Notes: generated from the letters alone by a model not told the origin. A stretch of DNA of 64,000 nucleotides from Rhodococcus globerulus NBRC 14531 (GCF_001894805.1 NZ_BCWX01000005.1:248001-312000); one strand, 5' to 3'; counted from the stretch's first letter, positions 1-8,583 are shown. A program made the numbers and translations.

Positions 1-32
1 TCAATGTCAAGCATGGGGGATCGCCCGCGCCA

Positions 33-713
33 CTAGATCACGTCGGCGTAGAGATACACGTTGTCCTGGTAGTTGCCGACCCCGTCCGAGAACTCCAGCT
101 CCCCACCACACGTCACCACGGCAAGCTTGCGCGGACCGTCCGGCCCGGCCAGAACACTCTCCTCGATTCCGTCCGCCTTGGCTCGCGACACCACCGCCGT
201 CACCCGCCACCGTGTGCTGTTCCCAGCGGCATCCGACGTACGGATCTCCTGCCCAGGCTCGACTGTCCCGAGATCGAACAACGCACCGTTACCCTGACCG
301 GCAAGATTCACATGCCCGGCGATCAGTGTTGTGCCCGTCTGCGAATCCAATGGCGCACCGTCCAACCAGATGCCGACCTCGCTGACGTCGCCGGGAGGGG
401 TCAAGGCTCCATCGATGACACTCGCGTCGACGATCGGTGCCTGCACCCCGAGCGGATCGAGGGACAAAGTAGCAGGCGACATCTGCGCATCAGCAGTAGC
501 GAGCACCGCCGGCGCCGATTGGCCGGCCGTGGGCGCCGGCGGTATCGCCGTACTCTCACCCGACCGAGAGCCGAGGTATGTCATGAGTAAGCCCACAGTT
601 ACCGCGATAATTATTGCCGCAGTAGCAAATACGCGAGACTTGCGCCTGCGCACAGGTTCCGCGGAACTGGTGCCTGGCTCGTCCGGTACGGGATTCGGAT
701 TCATCGACGTCAT
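33..713 (-). CDS. Class F sortase, catalytic Arg apparently replaced by Gln
   Basis: Predicted membrane-anchored transpeptidase of about 226 residues that would attach exported proteins to the cell envelope. A short cytoplasmic N-terminus ending in RRRK is followed by one membrane segment (about residues 29-45) and then an extracytoplasmic sortase domain. The catalytic His (about H134, in IAGHVNL) and Cys (about C202, in VVTCGG) are present. Near the C-terminus class F sortases normally read YRDNV; here it reads YQDNV, so the transition-state Arg is missing (Q216). The start at 713 is chosen because AAAGGA lies 9 bases upstream; a longer reading to 743 has no such site. It lies 98 bp downstream of, and on the same strand as, a surface protein with a sorting-like tail, its probable substrate. 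Family call is firm; activity is uncertain. Confidence 0.85.
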   Translation of the reverse strand: MTSMNPNPVPDEPGTSSAEPVRRRKSRVFATAAIIIAVTVGLLMTYLGSRSGESTAIPPAPTAGQSAPAVLATADAQMSPATLSLDPLGVQAPIVDASVIDGALTPPGDVSEVGIWLDGAPLDSQTGTTLIAGHVNLAGQGNGALFDLGTVEPGQEIRTSDAAGNSTRWRVTAVVSRAKADGIEESVLAGPDGPRKLAVVTCGGELEFSDGVGNYQDNVYLYADVI

Positions 714-811
714 CAGAGATGTTCCTTTGTCGTGAACGAGCATCGTCCGGTGCTGACGGGGAGAGTCGGCACCGGACGCTGCTCGATCGAAACTGGTTCA
801 GATTTCCGCTG

Positions 812-2284
812 CTACGAGCGGCGGCGGCGGACGGCGATTGCTCCGCAGGCAGCCAGCCCGATCAGGCCGAGTCCCGCAATCGCAATTCCGACGTGCGGAC
901 CTGCAGTCTCGTCAGCTGCGCCACCGTCGATAGAGGTCGGACGCTCACCCGTCGGAGCCTTCGGGGTCGTTTGCGTGACCACACGCGGGGTGGGTACCGC
1001 AACCGTGGTCGGAGCGGGAGCAACCGGCACTCCGGGGATCACCGGAATGATCGGGATAATCGGAATGATCGGAACGATCACGTTGGGCTTGGTGGTTGTC
1101 GTCGGAACAGTCGTCGACGGCGTCGTGGTCGGAGCTCCCGGCGTCGTGGTCGGAACAGTCGTGGACGGCGTTGTCGTCGGAGCCGCATCGAAGGTCACCG
1201 TCGCATCACCCTGGAGCTTGGCCGGGGTGACGGTGTTGAACGTTGCAAAAACCTGGCACTCGGCGCCGGCGTTGTTCCAGTGGATGCTTTCGAACGAGCT
1301 GGGTGCGCCGGCGACGGATACCTTGACCGCGCCTGCACCCGGGGACGTGACGCACAGCGCCACGTCAGTCGGATCATTGCCCTCACCGGTGACAACCAGG
1401 GTGTTTCCGGTCAGCTTCACATTTGCGTTCGGCTCACACAGTTCCAGAGTTGCGCCTGCGGGAGCGCTCACGGTGAGTGGCTTGCCGTACATGTTGGTGG
1501 ACACCGTGAACGTTGCCTTGCCGCCGCTGGCGAGAGTGCCACTGGCCGGGTCTGCGAGCGAAATACTCAGGGCGGGTGTCACATTCATGACCCCGAGAAT
1601 CCGAGCCTGCTCAGCCGGACCGAGATCGGCGTCGCAATCGACTACGGCGTTCGTTTCCTCGAGATAATCCTTGTCCGATACACACCAGATAAGAAGCTGA
1701 CGATTTACCCTGTTCGCAGCCGTCGAATCATCAGCGACGCCACCCGGCGTGAACGGGTGGGGATTCTGAATCAGGTAGCTGATGAGCAGTTCCTGTTCCT
1801 GAGTCAGACGATCGTTGCCGCCGACCGGAAGCGTCGGTCCTACTACGTTGAACTGCCCGCCATCGCTGTAGCCAGGCTCGCCATCAGGCGAGATCTCATC
1901 ACACGTCTCTTCCTTCATGTCGGTGCAGTACATCCACTCCGACTGTGGACCACTGGCCTCGGGGACGTCGCGCACACCACAGATAGGCGCAGGTGACCGC
2001 TGGTCGTTGTTGTAGTACAGCGGCACCACATTTCCGGCGTTGTAGTAATCCAGGCGCACACCATCGATAACCATGTCGTCCGCGTAGGGATAGTCAGCGG
2101 ACGTCTGCGTGCCTTCGCACATCGGCGCAGTGAAGGCGGCCGCCGACGCCGGCGCAGCTGTTGCCGGCCCTGCCAAACCGGCGACAATTCCACCGACCAA
2201 TGCAAGCGTCGACACAGCGGACACGGATGCCAGCCCGACCTTTTTCCGCCGCACCACGGCTGATGACGATGACGATGTGTTCAT
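812..2284 (-). CDS. Secreted Pro/Thr-rich cell-surface protein with C-terminal anchor
   Basis: Exported protein of 490 residues. It has a signal peptide (KK-containing n-region, long Ala/Val/Gly core, probable cleavage after ATA). The N-terminal globular part contains several Cys and acidic segments. A Thr/Pro-rich spacer (about residues 365-440) repeats TTTPSTTVPTTT twice and includes a run of IIP/VIP units. The C-terminus is a PTSIDGG-like motif, a hydrophobic helix and an RRRRS tail, which is the layout of a sortase substrate although not a canonical LPXTG. The start at 2284 has GAGGAG 7 bases upstream. The next gene downstream is a class F sortase, suggesting a dedicated substrate-enzyme pair. 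I do not recognise the N-terminal domain; adhesion or an envelope role is inference. Confidence 0.75.
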   Translation of the reverse strand: MNTSSSSSAVVRRKKVGLASVSAVSTLALVGGIVAGLAGPATAAPASAAAFTAPMCEGTQTSADYPYADDMVIDGVRLDYYNAGNVVPLYYNNDQRSPAPICGVRDVPEASGPQSEWMYCTDMKEETCDEISPDGEPGYSDGGQFNVVGPTLPVGGNDRLTQEQELLISYLIQNPHPFTPGGVADDSTAANRVNRQLLIWCVSDKDYLEETNAVVDCDADLGPAEQARILGVMNVTPALSISLADPASGTLASGGKATFTVSTNMYGKPLTVSAPAGATLELCEPNANVKLTGNTLVVTGEGNDPTDVALCVTSPGAGAVKVSVAGAPSSFESIHWNNAGAECQVFATFNTVTPAKLQGDATVTFDAAPTTTPSTTVPTTTPGAPTTTPSTTVPTTTTKPNVIVPIIPIIPIIPVIPGVPVAPAPTTVAVPTPRVVTQTTPKAPTGERPTSIDGGAADETAGPHVGIAIAGLGLIGLAACGAIAVRRRRS

Positions 2285-2368
2285 GGACGATCTCCTCGAG
2301 AAGTAACAGTTGGGGCACCCAGCAGGCCAACATGGCATTAGCCATGTGATTGCCAACACAGTTCGACG

Positions 2369-2397
2369 ATTGAAACTTGCTGCGCGCTTGCTGTCAA
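2369..2397 (-). promoter_or_regulatory. Sigma-70-like promoter for the surface protein gene
   Basis: Read on the minus strand: TTGACA (2397-2392), a 17-base spacer, then TTCAAT (2374-2369). The -35 is perfect and the spacing optimal. It would give a leader of roughly 75-80 bases before the start at 2284. Assigned from sequence only. Confidence 0.5.
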
Positions 2398-2455
2398 ACG
2401 TCACTATTCGGCGGAAAGCGCTCATAGCGTCGCAAAACAGCCAAAAGGTTTGTTA

Positions 2456-2472
2456 TGTGACACTCTGTCACA
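2456..2472. promoter_or_regulatory. Perfect inverted repeat TGTGACA-CTC-TGTCACA
   Basis: Seven-base arms separated by three bases, about 85-100 bp upstream of the predicted start of transcription of the surface protein gene. It resembles a CRP/GlxR site (TGTGA-N6-TCACA) but has seven bases between the half-sites, so it may belong to another regulator. Confidence 0.4.
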
Positions 2473-2903
2473 GATACACGGAGAAACCGGCGATAAGCTG
2501 CGCATTTATCCACAAGGTCGAACAGTTCCCGAAACGATTTGCCGACCCGGAAGAAAATCGTCACAAATTCAACAATCGGCACAGTTACAAGACGATAGCT
2601 GTGCGTACTGATAGCTGAATGGTGACAAATCAACCAAACGACTATCTGTTGATCGACACCCGGCACGTCGCGATCCCATAGCGCACGCGGCCCGAGAATG
2701 AATGGAATCACGCAATTCGACCCGCACCATTCGCGTGCTGCCGCCCGGTACCGACGTGCGCAATGTCTACGCCGACCGCACGAAATCAACCAGACAACCG
2801 TAATCTTTCCGACTAAGGACTGACCGGTCTGAAGGGTGCTCGGCTCGACTTGTCGCAGAGCTAGGTACCCACTGTCCACTTTGCTCCAGAAGGAGATCAA
2901 GCG

Positions 2904-4280
2904 ATGCCCGAAAACGCTGGGCCAATGACGCCTCTTCAGATCAAGAACGCTGCGGCAGATTTGATGCCTGCGCTTCGATCGGAATTGATCGAACTGGTAC
3001 GAATACCGTCGATCGCGACCGATGGCTATCCCGCAGCACCACTCTTCGAAGCCCACGATTTCATCGTGTCACTCTTGGAGAAATCCGGGGTCACCCAGAT
3101 CGATCGTCTCGAAATTCCGGGTAAGACGGCACCTGTCATCATTGCGACCATTCCGGGTCCGGTCGGGACGCCCACGGTCCTCATGTACTCGCATTACGAC
3201 GTCGTTCCCGCCGAAGACCTCGAACTGTGGGACACACCGCCCTTCGAGCCCACCGAACGCGACGGCGCGCTCTACGGCCGCGGGACGGCGGATTCCAAGG
3301 CAAACGTGATCGGCATGATCGGGGCGCTTCGCGTCTTCGACGGAAAACCGCCTGTGACAGTCAAACTCGTCATCGAAGGCCAGGAAGAATTCGGCAGCCC
3401 CTTCGACAATTATCCGCCCGAAGCCCCGGAACTCTTCCAGTCCGACGCCATGGTGATCGCCGATGTGGGAAGTGTTCGCCCCGGATCACCCACCCTGACC
3501 GTCGCATTGCGCGGATCCGCCCAGGTGATCGTGGAACTGACCACTCTCGGAGCCGACAAACACAACGGCCTCTACGGCGGCGCCGCTCCCGACGCGCGCC
3601 TCGCGCTCATCCGCGCACTGGCATCGCTGCATGACGACAACGGTGATGTCGCCGTCGACGGTCTGCTGCGCGAGGAATGGACGGGAAGCAGCTACACCGA
3701 CGAAGAATTCCGCACCCTCGCCGAAGTACGTGACGGACTCCCCCTCCTCGGCACCGGCGGAATCGGTGAACGAATCTGGTCCGGTCCGGCGATCACCGTC
3801 ACCGGAATCGACGCACCGCCCGTCGACGGCGCAGTCAACGCCGTCGCGAGCACCGCACGCGCAGTGATCAACCTGCGCGTGCATCCGCGTCAGCCTGCAT
3901 CCGAAGCGCAGGCAGCACTGGTCCGGCACTTACAGGCACTACGCCCGTTCGGCCTCGAACTCGACGTCAAAGCCGGAGAAACCGGGGACGGCTTTGCTGC
4001 AGAACAGGGCGGCCCCGCATTCGACGCGGCCATGTTCGCGCTCTCGGAATCCTGGGACGGCGAAGCCGGACAGATGGCCGGCGGCGGTTCCATCCCGATC
4101 GTGATGGCTCTCGACACTGCCGTGCCCACCGCCGAGAAACTGCTCTTCGGCGCAACCGACGGGTACGCAAACATTCACGGCCCCAACGAGCGTGTGCTTC
4201 TCGACGAATTCGAAAAGGCCGTTGTCGCGAAAGCTCTGTTCTTCCAGGAGTACGCCCGCACATTCGAAGGAAAGAAATGA
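2904..4280 (+). CDS. M20 family metallopeptidase (dipeptidase)
   Basis: Predicted cytoplasmic di-zinc peptidase of 458 residues, the normal length for M20 dipeptidases, which hydrolyse dipeptides or N-acyl amino acids. Visible metal and catalytic residues are H97 and D99 (SHYDV), D130 (RGTADSK), the EE pair at 161-162 (catalytic base plus ligand), D187 (ADVGS) and a C-terminal His at 425 (NIHGPNE). The dimerisation (lid) domain lies between, about 200-310. The start is supported by AAGGAG 7-8 bases upstream. Its stop overlaps the start of the downstream YfcC-like carrier by 4 bases, so the two are translationally coupled, suggesting uptake and hydrolysis of the same peptide-like substrate. 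The exact substrate cannot be read from sequence. Confidence 0.9.
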   Translation: MPENAGPMTPLQIKNAAADLMPALRSELIELVRIPSIATDGYPAAPLFEAHDFIVSLLEKSGVTQIDRLEIPGKTAPVIIATIPGPVGTPTVLMYSHYDVVPAEDLELWDTPPFEPTERDGALYGRGTADSKANVIGMIGALRVFDGKPPVTVKLVIEGQEEFGSPFDNYPPEAPELFQSDAMVIADVGSVRPGSPTLTVALRGSAQVIVELTTLGADKHNGLYGGAAPDARLALIRALASLHDDNGDVAVDGLLREEWTGSSYTDEEFRTLAEVRDGLPLLGTGGIGERIWSGPAITVTGIDAPPVDGAVNAVASTARAVINLRVHPRQPASEAQAALVRHLQALRPFGLELDVKAGETGDGFAAEQGGPAFDAAMFALSESWDGEAGQMAGGGSIPIVMALDTAVPTAEKLLFGATDGYANIHGPNERVLLDEFEKAVVAKALFFQEYARTFEGKK

Positions 4281-5839
4281 GCACCAAGACCGAAGAAGGC
4301 GCCGCGCACACCCCGGCGAAGAAGAAGTTCGAGTTTCCCGGCGCCGTCACGATGCTGGCCATCGTCACGGTACTGGTATGGATTGCCGCGCTGTTCATTC
4401 CGGCCGGACGCTTCGGTGTCGACGTCGACGGATCACCCGTCCCCGGTAGCTTCGAAACCGTCACGTCCCCGCTGACTTTCTTCGAACGCATCCAGCAGCT
4501 GATTCTCTCCCCCGTCAACGGCCTCTACGGTGTTCAGGATCCACTCACGGGATTTGTCGACACCGATAACATCGGTCGGCTTTTCGGATCTGTCGGTGTC
4601 GTTCTGTTCATCATGGCCCTCGGTGCATTCATCTCCGTCAGTTTCGCCACTCGCAGCCTCGAAACCGCTGTCTCGCAACTAGCTACCAAGCTCAGCGACA
4701 AGGGTTGGCTGCTCATCACCGTCATCATGGTGCTGTTCTCGCTGCTCGGATCGACCATGGGGTTCTCCGTCGAGACGTTCGGCTTCTACGCGCTCCTCAT
4801 CCCCCTGATGACGGCTCTCGGCTACGACCGCATGGTCGCGGCGACGATGATCATCCTCGGCGCACTCGTCGGCAATATGGCGTCGACCGTCAACCCGTTC
4901 TCGATCGGCGTCGCGTCCGGTGAAGCCGGCGTCTCCATCGGCGACGGTATCGTCCTGCGCGTCATCCTGTGGATCGTATTGACCGCAGTGGCAGTGGTAT
5001 TCGTACTTCGCTACGCCGCCAAGGTGAAGAAGGATCCGGCCACCTCGCTCGTCGGATTCGACATCGACGACGACGAGGAAGAAGAGGCAGCACCACCTGT
5101 CGACATCGACAGCAAGCTGACCGGAATTCAGAAACTGGTCCTCGTCATCACCGGACTCACCTTCGGTTTGATGATCTTCTCCGTCATCCCGTGGTCGAGC
5201 ATCTTCGGCGGTACCACCGGGCCGGCCGAGTACGACGCGTACCACGTCACCGCCACCGAGCCATACTGGTTCGAATTGAACTGGTGGTTCCCGCAACTGG
5301 CGATGCTGTTCATCCTCGCAGCCGTCCTCGTCGGCATCGTCGCCAAGATGGGCGAGAAGAAGACCGTCTCACTGATCACCCGTGGCGCCGGCGACATGGT
5401 GGGGCCCGCCATCGTCATCCTGCTCGCGCGCGGCGTCTCCGTGATCATGACCAACACCGAAACCCTCGACACCATCCTCAATGCGATGGAACAGTTGGTG
5501 TCCGGCGCGTCCGCGGGTGTGTTCGCGATCCTCGTGATGCTCGTGAACATTCCACTGGCCTTCCTGATTCCGTCCAGCTCCGGACACGCCACCCTCGCAA
5601 TGCCACTGCTGGCACCGCTGGGTGATTTTGCCGGAGTCAGTAGGTCTTTGGTGATCACGGCCTTCCAGATGGGCCACGGCCTGATGCTGATGGTTGCACC
5701 CACCAACGTCGTCGTTGTCGGTGGACTCGCAATGGCCAAGGTCGGTTACGACAAGTTCCTGCGCTTCGTCTGGCCGCTACTGTTGATCAACTTCGTGATC
5801 GTGGTCGTCGTGATCGGCGCCGCCGCGGTTCTCGAGTAG
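4277..5839 (+). CDS. YfcC/DcuC-family membrane carrier
   Basis: Integral membrane protein of 520 residues with about 12 hydrophobic segments. It belongs by appearance to the YfcC group of the C4-dicarboxylate anaerobic carrier/ArcD-like family, whose members move amino acids, peptides or dicarboxylates. Recognisable stretches are the PAGRF loop after the first helix and the SSSGHATLAMP re-entrant-like motif near the C-terminus. An acidic cytoplasmic insert (residues about 261-270, mostly Asp/Glu) between the central helices is unusual. The start overlaps the upstream M20 dipeptidase stop (ATGA), so the pair forms an operon; by analogy with AbgT/AbgAB it may import the substrate that the peptidase cleaves. 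That pairing is inference. Confidence 0.8.
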   Translation: MSTKTEEGAAHTPAKKKFEFPGAVTMLAIVTVLVWIAALFIPAGRFGVDVDGSPVPGSFETVTSPLTFFERIQQLILSPVNGLYGVQDPLTGFVDTDNIGRLFGSVGVVLFIMALGAFISVSFATRSLETAVSQLATKLSDKGWLLITVIMVLFSLLGSTMGFSVETFGFYALLIPLMTALGYDRMVAATMIILGALVGNMASTVNPFSIGVASGEAGVSIGDGIVLRVILWIVLTAVAVVFVLRYAAKVKKDPATSLVGFDIDDDEEEEAAPPVDIDSKLTGIQKLVLVITGLTFGLMIFSVIPWSSIFGGTTGPAEYDAYHVTATEPYWFELNWWFPQLAMLFILAAVLVGIVAKMGEKKTVSLITRGAGDMVGPAIVILLARGVSVIMTNTETLDTILNAMEQLVSGASAGVFAILVMLVNIPLAFLIPSSSGHATLAMPLLAPLGDFAGVSRSLVITAFQMGHGLMLMVAPTNVVVVGGLAMAKVGYDKFLRFVWPLLLINFVIVVVVIGAAAVLE

Positions 5840-5846
5840 AAATGGG

Positions 5847-6434
5847 TCAGGCGTGGTCGGCGCTGCGCGCTGCCTGTTCGAGGCGGTCTCGATATTCGGC
5901 CCACCACGCCTGATCACCCGGCGCCACGTTGGCGTTGTCGGATCGCAGACCTGCAGCGCCGTCGATCATTTCGCGCACGATGTCGGCGTGGCCGACATGA
6001 CGATGAATTTCCGTGACGACGTGCACGAGTACCTGGTGCAGGGTGACGTCACGGAGTTTCAGCGGCCACGTCTTCACCTCCCCCGCTGCATCCAGATCCA
6101 GATCATTGATCGTGGCATCCGAAAAGACCCAGGTGCGACGGTACGTGTCGAGTATGAAATCCCTGGATTCGTCTGCGCGGGCCCACATATCGACATTGGG
6201 CTCGTCCGAGCGCAACCACTGCGGCAGGTCCGGCACCCGGCGTCCGAACACCGGGCCGAAGTACCCGAGTTCCACGCCGATCATGTGCTTGACCAACCCC
6301 AGCAGGTTGGTGCCTGTATGCGTCATCGGTCGCCGGATCTCGTACTCCGACAACCCTTCGAGCTTCCAGAGCAAGGCGTCCCGTGCCGACTGAAGGTATC
6401 GCTGCAGATCGTCCTTGTCTTGCGCGCTTGTCAT
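5847..6434 (-). CDS. DinB-family (DUF664) protein
   Basis: Protein of 195 residues with the DinB four-helix-bundle layout. Metal-ligand-type histidines are visible in LVKHMIGVE (first His), in the LVHVVTE-HRH-GH stretch (second and third), and a C-terminal WAEYRDRL helix is present. The fold includes mycothiol- and bacillithiol-dependent transferases and uncharacterised hydrolases. The start at 6434 gives the canonical N-terminus; the longer reading to 6506 adds an unrelated leader. It is convergent with the YfcC gene, 8 bp apart, with no hairpin between. The specific reaction is unknown. Confidence 0.75.
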   Translation of the reverse strand: MTSAQDKDDLQRYLQSARDALLWKLEGLSEYEIRRPMTHTGTNLLGLVKHMIGVELGYFGPVFGRRVPDLPQWLRSDEPNVDMWARADESRDFILDTYRRTWVFSDATINDLDLDAAGEVKTWPLKLRDVTLHQVLVHVVTEIHRHVGHADIVREMIDGAAGLRSDNANVAPGDQAWWAEYRDRLEQAARSADHA

Positions 6435-6526
6435 GCCTGTCAGTGTTGCACCGATGCCTGCCCTTGCGTGAGATAGTGCGCAGGAGAGCTGATTTCCCCA
6501 TAACAACTACCGAGTGGAGTGAGCAG

Positions 6527-7741
6527 TTGACCGCGGTCGAAGATCTGGCCGAAGTGGCGTCGCGGGCCCTCGCGGCCGAAGCCGAAGTACGTTCGGTCCG
6601 ATGGCAGAGCCGAACTGCAGTGGAAAAGGCTGCGATCGGTGCCCGGGATGTGTTGGACAAGGATCGAGCGGCACTGAACCAACCGACGTACAGCGGCCTC
6701 TCGCCGTCACCGCACATGGCCCGCCAACTCGAACTGATCACCCGCCTTCAGCCACCCCTGCCGGCCGACGCCAGCATCGGCGCTGCAGCTCAAGCAGAAG
6801 CTGACGCGGTAGCAGCGGTCACCACCGCCCGGATTGCGCTCGAAGCAGCACATCTCGCAGTTCTCGAAGCTCGTGTCGCCGCCCTCGATGCCGGCGACAG
6901 TGACGACGTTGCCGCTGCGATCCGCGGCTATGTCCCGCTCGCGGCCGGTAACCCCGCGGTTCGGCACATGCAGGACCTCGGCAGCCGTATTCGCGAGGAA
7001 TTCCGACACGTATTCAACGGGAAACCTCGATCCATTGCGTTCCGTCTGGGCCTGAGCCTCGGGCTAGGGTTCGCGTATCTGGCGTTCATCCGACTTTTCC
7101 AGTGGGACAGCAAGGAAGACCGACTGCCCTATCTGGCTCTGTACGCATTGTCAGGGGTCATCGGCAGTGTGGTCTGCACCAATGCACTGAGCTTCGACGC
7201 CGGTCGGGTGCGCGCCGCGCTCTCCGGTGGTACCCGCCTGTGGCATGTGCTGGTCGCCAAGAACATCGTGATGCTGATCCTCGTCGGCGCCGCCGGCTTT
7301 GTTCTCAGCGTCGTTCTGTCATGGCGCGCCGGAAACAGCACCGAATTGTTGAAAGCCTGCGGGCAGGTCCTGACCATGATCCTGCTGTGGCTCGGAGTCG
7401 CCAACGTCATGTCGGTGAGCTTGCCGTTGCGCGCCGAACCGATTCTCGAACGTCGCTACGACGGCACGTGGAAACCCTTCATGCTCTCCTTCGCCATCTC
7501 GTACGGTGTCGGGTTGGTCGTCAATCTCATGCTGTACTGGCGTGTTTGGGCCAAGACGACGCTGCTCGAGCAGATGGGTGGGCCGTGGATTCCGGTGCTC
7601 ATGCTGGTTGCGAGCGCCGCCGCGACGTGGTTACTCCTGACGGTGCTGGCAGTGCTGCTGGCCGAGCAGCCGCGGTTCCGTCGTGCGTTGCAGCGCGAGA
7701 TGATCGTCTATCGCGACGCTGCCGAAACCGTGAAAGCGTAG
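6527..7741 (+). CDS. Integral membrane protein with helical N-terminal region, function unknown
   Basis: About 404 residues from a TTG start at 6527 preceded by GGAG at 6516-6519; an upstream ATG at 6383 would overlap the DinB gene and is not favoured. The first roughly 150 residues are Ala/Glu/Arg-rich and probably helical or coiled-coil. The rest carries about six hydrophobic segments arranged like an ABC-2 permease, but no ATPase is encoded nearby, so transport is not claimed. It ends with a basic tail. It is followed 82 bp later by the DUF6325 and SHOCT genes on the same strand, probably one transcription unit ending at the hairpin at 8551. Confidence 0.7.
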   Translation: MTAVEDLAEVASRALAAEAEVRSVRWQSRTAVEKAAIGARDVLDKDRAALNQPTYSGLSPSPHMARQLELITRLQPPLPADASIGAAAQAEADAVAAVTTARIALEAAHLAVLEARVAALDAGDSDDVAAAIRGYVPLAAGNPAVRHMQDLGSRIREEFRHVFNGKPRSIAFRLGLSLGLGFAYLAFIRLFQWDSKEDRLPYLALYALSGVIGSVVCTNALSFDAGRVRAALSGGTRLWHVLVAKNIVMLILVGAAGFVLSVVLSWRAGNSTELLKACGQVLTMILLWLGVANVMSVSLPLRAEPILERRYDGTWKPFMLSFAISYGVGLVVNLMLYWRVWAKTTLLEQMGGPWIPVLMLVASAAATWLLLTVLAVLLAEQPRFRRALQREMIVYRDAAETVKA

Positions 7742-7823
7742 AAACCAGACAGTCGGACTAAAGTTGCAGATGATCATTTCACCAGGCCGGAACACCGACC
7801 TCGAAGAAGGAACAAGAGAACTG

Positions 7824-8261
7824 ATGGCCAGTCAAGACCAGTTCGGTCCTATCGAATATGTTGCCGTCGAGTTTCCCGATGGCGCAGTAACTGCCGACGG
7901 TTTCGAGCAGTTGCTCGAGATCGTCGACAACGGAACCATCCGCATTCTCGATCTCGAGTTTGTTGTCAAAGCTGCGGACAACTCGCTGCGCGTGGTTCCG
8001 GCATCCACGTTCGACCTCGCAGACTTTGATCTGTCCCAGTTCGACGGTGCCGCGTCCGGATTGCTCGACGCCGGCGACATCGCCGCCGTGGGCGAGGACA
8101 TCGCCGCCGGAAGTGTTGCAGCGGTTCTCGTCTACGAGGAGTTGACTGTGCTCCCCGTTCTGGATGCGTGGGTTCGCAGCGGTGCCCGAGTGATCACCGA
8201 AGGTCACATTTCAGTCGACGAACTGGCCGATGCCTTGAATGAAACGGAGAACAACGAATGA
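7824..8261 (+). CDS. DUF6325-family protein
   Basis: Small acidic cytoplasmic protein of 145 residues. It opens with a GPIEYVAVEFP-type strand, continues with an acidic DLADFDLSQFD stretch, and has a hydrophobic strand-helix (AVLVYEE) in the second half. This matches the actinobacterial DUF6325 family, which often sits beside small SHOCT-domain proteins, as it does here (ATGA overlap with the next gene at 8258). The start at 7824 is chosen over 7764 because the family begins at the GPIEY region and AAGGAA lies upstream, although spaced widely. No catalytic motif is visible; role unknown. Confidence 0.7.
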   Translation: MASQDQFGPIEYVAVEFPDGAVTADGFEQLLEIVDNGTIRILDLEFVVKAADNSLRVVPASTFDLADFDLSQFDGAASGLLDAGDIAAVGEDIAAGSVAAVLVYEELTVLPVLDAWVRSGARVITEGHISVDELADALNETENNE

Positions 8262-8542
8262 GCTTCCTCAGGCGGGCCAGCCGAGTAGCTGTCGCGAGCT
8301 CCATCCACGGAAATGTTCAGCGCCGCCAGCGAACTCGCTGGGCAGCAGAAGATCAGGCCAAGGCAGCAGCACAGGCTGTTCCACCGATCCCGGATCTGCC
8401 GCCGCTGCCGCCTCAGGTTGCGCCGGCAGCATCGATGGACGCGAAGATCGAACAACTCACCAAGCTCGGCGAGCTCAAAGCCGCCGGCATCCTCACCGAC
8501 GCCGAGTTCGACACCCAGAAGGCCCGGGTTCTCGGGAACTGA
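8258..8542 (+). CDS. SHOCT-domain small protein
   Basis: Protein of 94 residues. A basic N-terminal amphipathic segment and a Pro-rich linker (IPDLPPLPPQ) lead to a C-terminal SHOCT domain (about residues 62-94) with the typical pattern I-x-x-L-x-x-L-x-x-L-x-x-x-G-I-L-x-x-x-E-F-x-x-x-K. SHOCT domains are short protein-interaction or oligomerisation helices. Its start overlaps the DUF6325 stop by 4 bases, so the two are made together and may interact. Function unknown. Confidence 0.8.
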   Translation: MSFLRRASRVAVASSIHGNVQRRQRTRWAAEDQAKAAAQAVPPIPDLPPLPPQVAPAASMDAKIEQLTKLGELKAAGILTDAEFDTQKARVLGN

Positions 8543-8550
8543 GCGTCATC

Positions 8551-8583
8551 GTGCTCATCCCCGCCGATTGCGGGGATGAGCAC
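8551..8583. terminator. 14-bp hairpin between convergent genes
   Basis: GTGCTCATCCCCGC at 8551-8564 pairs perfectly with 8570-8583 across a five-base loop. It lies 8 bases after the SHOCT stop and before the convergent alcohol dehydrogenase stop at 8617, so it probably serves both strands. There is no long T-run. Confidence 0.75.

Larger units (their letters stand above)
2285..2903. other. 619-bp divergent intergenic region
   Basis: The region separates the minus-strand surface protein/sortase pair from the plus-strand dipeptidase. It holds the promoter at 2369-2397, the inverted repeat at 2456-2472 and the ribosome-binding site of the dipeptidase (AAGGAG near 2890). It is more AT-rich than its surroundings between about 2400 and 2650. 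An open frame crosses it on the minus strand from 3056, but it has no plausible domain or ribosome-binding site and overlaps the dipeptidase. I see no convincing small gene or RNA. Confidence 0.6.

Noticed and set aside
719..1996. Long plus-strand reading frames opposite the Pro/Thr-rich surface protein gene
   Set aside because: They are low-complexity Arg/Gly-rich mirror frames of the real gene with no ribosome-binding site or domain.
2394..3056. Minus-strand 220-codon frame in the divergent region
   Set aside because: Overlaps the dipeptidase start, has odd composition, no initiation signal and no recognisable domain.
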